This document shows positions 61,967-64,000 of a DNA stretch of 64,000 nt, piece by piece; the stretch's first letter is position 1; the number at the start of each line of letters is the position of its first letter. Both the position numbers and the translations under genes were made by a program. The stretch is from Rossellomorea vietnamensis NBRC 101237 (GTDB lineage Bacteria > Bacillota > Bacilli > Bacillales > Bacillaceae_B). The notes beneath the pieces are model-generated. The model was not told where the DNA came from, did no database searches, and saw nothing but the letters and a program-made list of their open reading frames with translations. The stretch is taken from NCBI RefSeq assembly GCF_001591825.1, contig NZ_BCVQ01000011.1:1-64000 (forward strand). Reading direction: 5' to 3'.

Positions 61967-62306
61967 CTTCATCCCCACTTTCGATTCTGGTCCAACGATC
62001 TTTATCTCTTGTATTAAACTTATGAATCACTCTGTTATGGGCTTCTTCAAGGCTTATATCCAGGGAGTTGGCCAAACAGATGACGACAAACAATAGATCC
62101 CCCAGCTCTTCCTCAATCGTGTTTTCTTTTTCTGTATGTTTCTTTGGTTTTTCGCCATGGTAATGATTCACTTCTCTCGCTAACTCACCAAGTTCCTCGG
62201 TCAGACGCGCTACCATCGCCAATGGACTGAAATAACCCTCTTTGAATTGACTTATGTATTGGTCCACTTCTTTTTGCAATTGATTCATCGTTTTACTATT
62301 ATCCAT
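61953..62306 (-). CDS. ypjD: MazG-like nucleotide pyrophosphohydrolase YpjD
   Basis: A 117-aa all-alpha NTP pyrophosphatase, single MazG domain. Catalytic acids lie in '[20 protein letters not shown]' and '[20 protein letters not shown]'; the tail '[13 protein letters not shown]' is family-typical. Start at 62306 behind AAGGAGTG; the longer frame to 62366 is unsupported. First gene of the run to birA. Confidence 0.93.
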   Translation of the reverse strand: MDNSKTMNQLQKEVDQYISQFKEGYFSPLAMVARLTEELGELAREVNHYHGEKPKKHTEKENTIEEELGDLLFVVICLANSLDISLEEAHNRVIHKFNTRDKDRWTRIESGDEDGAN

Positions 62307-62394
62307 GAGAAGCCTCACTCCTTCATTATCTCCTATCATGTTAGCTAAATCCTCCCCGTTTGACAAATATTACGTTTGATTTCGCAAGTCTTCG

Positions 62395-62423
62395 TTGCCA
62401 GTTTGTTTTTCTTCTTATATAAT
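62395..62423 (+). promoter_or_regulatory. SigA-type promoter of ypjC
   Basis: TTGCCA (62395-62400), 17-nt spacer, TATAAT (62418-62423). Confidence 0.75.
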
Positions 62424-62466
62424 GTCTCTGTCAACGGGATAATACTATAAAAGGAGGGAAACACAG

Positions 62467-63336
62467 ATGTTGGGATTACGTATTAAAAATATTTTGTTCA
62501 TCTTATTAGGATCGGCTATATTTGCATTCGGACTTGTACATTTTAATATCCAAAATAAACTGGCTGAAGGTGGATTCACGGGAATAACACTCATCCTTTA
62601 CTTCTTATTTGATATTGATCCATCGTACTCCAACCTAGCCTTAAATATACCCCTATTCTTTCTGGGATGGAAGCTCCTAGGGAAGAAAGCTTTCTATTAT
62701 ACTGTGATAGGGACTGTAGCTCTATCCGTATTCCTATGGATTTTCCAACGGTATCAAATGACCATCAACCTGGAAGGGGATCTTTTTCTCGCGGCCTTAT
62801 TTGCAGGTGTTTTCATTGGAATCGGACTGGGGATCATTTTCAGATACGGAGGTACGACAGGCGGGGTAGATATCATCGCCCGGCTTGCCCATAAGTACAT
62901 TGGCTGGAGCATGGGAAAGACGATGTTCATGTTTGATGCCGTCGTCATCGGCATCTCTCTCATTACGTATTTGGAATATCGGGAAGCGATGTACACCCTG
63001 GTCGCTGTATTTGTTGCTGCAAGGGTCATCGATTTCATGCAGGAAGGGGCTTATTCTGCCAGGGGCGCCATGATCATTTCAGAAAGCCATGAAGAAATCG
63101 CCAATGTCATCAATGAGAAAATGGACCGGGGAGTGACCGTCTTACGCGGCCACGGCTCATTTACGAAACAAGAGCGGGAAGTTCTTTACTGTGTGGTAGG
63201 GAAAAATGAAATCGTAAGACTGAAAAACATCATTACAAGCGTTGATCCCCACGCCTTCGTATCCGTCACTGTGGTCCATGACGTTCTCGGCGAAGGATTT
63301 ACACTTGATGCAGATAAAAACCCTATACTGGACTAG
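62467..63336 (+). CDS. ypjC: YitT family membrane protein YpjC
   Basis: A 289-aa DUF161 membrane protein with about five helices and a C-terminal DUF2179 domain. 'LAEGGFTGITLILYFLFDID' and 'RYGGTTGGVDIIARLAHKYI' are family marks; residues 205-285 are the cytoplasmic domain. Function unknown. Own promoter and AAGGAGGG ribosome site, divergent from ypjD. Confidence 0.9.
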   Translation: MLGLRIKNILFILLGSAIFAFGLVHFNIQNKLAEGGFTGITLILYFLFDIDPSYSNLALNIPLFFLGWKLLGKKAFYYTVIGTVALSVFLWIFQRYQMTINLEGDLFLAALFAGVFIGIGLGIIFRYGGTTGGVDIIARLAHKYIGWSMGKTMFMFDAVVIGISLITYLEYREAMYTLVAVFVAARVIDFMQEGAYSARGAMIISESHEEIANVINEKMDRGVTVLRGHGSFTKQEREVLYCVVGKNEIVRLKNIITSVDPHAFVSVTVVHDVLGEGFTLDADKNPILD

Positions 63337-63350
63337 AGGGAAACAAAAAG

Positions 63351-63384
63351 AAGCCGGACCCATGATCAAGGGTCCGGCTTCTTT
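63351..63384. terminator. Terminator between ypjC and the YugP-like gene
   Basis: AAGCCGGACCC (63351-63361) pairs with GGGTCCGGCTT (63370-63380), followed by CTTTTATT, between convergent genes. Confidence 0.9.
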
Positions 63385-63394
63385 TATTCTATTC

Positions 63395-64000
63395 TTAATC
63401 GTCACCATTCATCCCGGTGAAAATAAGTACCAGTCTTAACAATTCAATGATTGCGACAGCTGCAGCTGCTACATACGTCATTGCTGCTGCGTTCAGCACT
63501 TTTCTGGCATGACGCTCTTCTTCGTTGCGGATCAGTCCAAGGGAAACGATTTGATTCATCGCCCTTGAGGAAGCATTGAATTCAACAGGAAGCGTGATCA
63601 ATTGGAACACAACCCCTGCCGCCATCAAAATGATCCCGAGCAGGAACATACCGGATAATTGCGTGAAAATACCGATCATCAAGAAAATCCAGGACATATT
63701 GGAACCGATGTTCGCTACCGGTACGAGAGCATGTCGGAAACGGAGAAATGCATAGCTTTCAGCGTCCTGTATGGCGTGGCCAACTTCATGGGCAGCCACT
63801 GCGGCCCCGGCTACGGAGTGCCCGTGGTAGTTATCAGGTGATAAGGCGACCGTTTTGGTCATAGGGTTGTAGTGATCACTCAGGAATCCCCGGCCTTCCA
63901 CTACCTTCACATTGTGCAAACCGTTTTCGTCCAGAATCCTTCTTGCCATTTCCCTTCCGGTCATACCAGAAGTGGTGGCCACTCTTGAATATTTCTTAAA
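63395..64000 (-). CDS. YugP-like zinc-dependent membrane protease (partial)
   Basis: The 202 codons present read through the right edge of the window ('FKKYSRVATTSGMTGREMAR'), so the first 20-30 residues, expected to be a membrane anchor, are missing. The zinc motif is 'AAHEVGHAIQD' (H-E-x2-H); several hydrophobic helices follow. Matches DUF2207/YugP-type peptidases; substrate unknown. Confidence 0.85.
   Translation of the reverse strand, partial: FKKYSRVATTSGMTGREMARRILDENGLHNVKVVEGRGFLSDHYNPMTKTVALSPDNYHGHSVAGAAVAAHEVGHAIQDAESYAFLRFRHALVPVANIGSNMSWIFLMIGIFTQLSGMFLLGIILMAAGVVFQLITLPVEFNASSRAMNQIVSLGLIRNEEERHARKVLNAAAMTYVAAAAVAIIELLRLVLIFTGMNGDD

Noticed and set aside
1-64000. CRISPR arrays, tRNA genes, insertion sequences, prophage genes
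   Set aside because: I saw no regularly spaced repeats, tRNA-like cloverleaf, transposase, integrase or structural phage gene.

Overview
The window is a chromosomal segment of an endospore-forming Bacillaceae bacterium. The evidence is spore genes (sspL, sspM, a cotD-like coat gene), bacillithiol biosynthesis (bshA, bshB1) with a bacilliredoxin, a class-B RNase P RNA, gpsB, Shine-Dalgarno sites of the GGAGG type, and a gene order I recognise as collinear with the Bacillus subtilis yph-ypg-ypd-ypc-ypb-ypw-ypv-yps-ypr-ypp-ypo-ypm-pan-ypj region. It is not B. subtilis itself: fhs, a ba3-type oxidase, a type III PKS pair beside a CheX gene, a DUF3892-like gene and several small genes are interleaved. 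Rossellomorea or a related Bacillus is a guess, not a demonstrated identity. I see no phage, IS element, CRISPR array, tRNA or 5S/16S/23S rRNA.

Layout. 1-8.3 kb: bacilliredoxin, CvfC/YpgR-like protein, an HD hydrolase overlapping an ABC-F ATPase, DegV, an unknown protein, formate-tetrahydrofolate ligase, a methyltransferase. 8.3-15.3 kb: DUF3892 protein, MntR, CspD with a structured leader, a zinc-finger protein, two RNase H-like proteins flanking the YpdP transporter, a YuiD-like protein, SspL, YpcP nuclease, and a rhodanese coupled to an unreported 59-aa cysteine-rich protein. 15.3-18.9 kb: the double-headed dynamin DynA. 18.9-19.7 kb: no gene, but two families of structured repeats, one nested in the other. 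19.7-23.3 kb: YpbQ and a type III PKS, orphan CheX, an SDR oxidoreductase, a tiny zinc ribbon. 23.5-25.8 kb: ba3-type cytochrome oxidase (IIa, II, I), followed at once by two more structured repeats. 26-38 kb: GyrI-like protein, carboxypeptidase YpwA, helicase YpvA, RlmL, rnpB, GpsB, YpsA, CotD, MrfB/MrfA. 38-45 kb: Hsp20, YppG/F/E/D/C, SspM, RecU and PBP1. 45-51.4 kb: YpoC, Nth, DnaD, AsnS, AspB, YpmB, YpmA and a secreted protein with a degenerate metallo-beta-lactamase-like core. 51.4-64 kb: DinG, panBCD behind an attenuator-like leader, then a seven-gene run ypjD-dapB-mgsA-bshB1-bshA-cca-birA, YpjC, and a YugP-type protease cut by the right edge.

Themes. DNA maintenance is dense: MrfA/MrfB, RecU, Nth, DinG, YpvA, YpcP, DnaD. 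Coenzyme and thiol metabolism includes panBCD, birA, bshA/bshB1, brxA and fhs. Cell-wall and division functions include PBP1, GpsB and DynA.

The most interesting non-coding signals are (1) three copies of a roughly 120-bp hairpin element whose helices differ between copies by compensatory changes, (2) a panB leader with a bulged-A hairpin, a terminator and an 11-bp mutually exclusive antiterminator pairing, and (3) a long stem in the cspD 5' leader. All assignments were made by reading the sequence; no database search was run.
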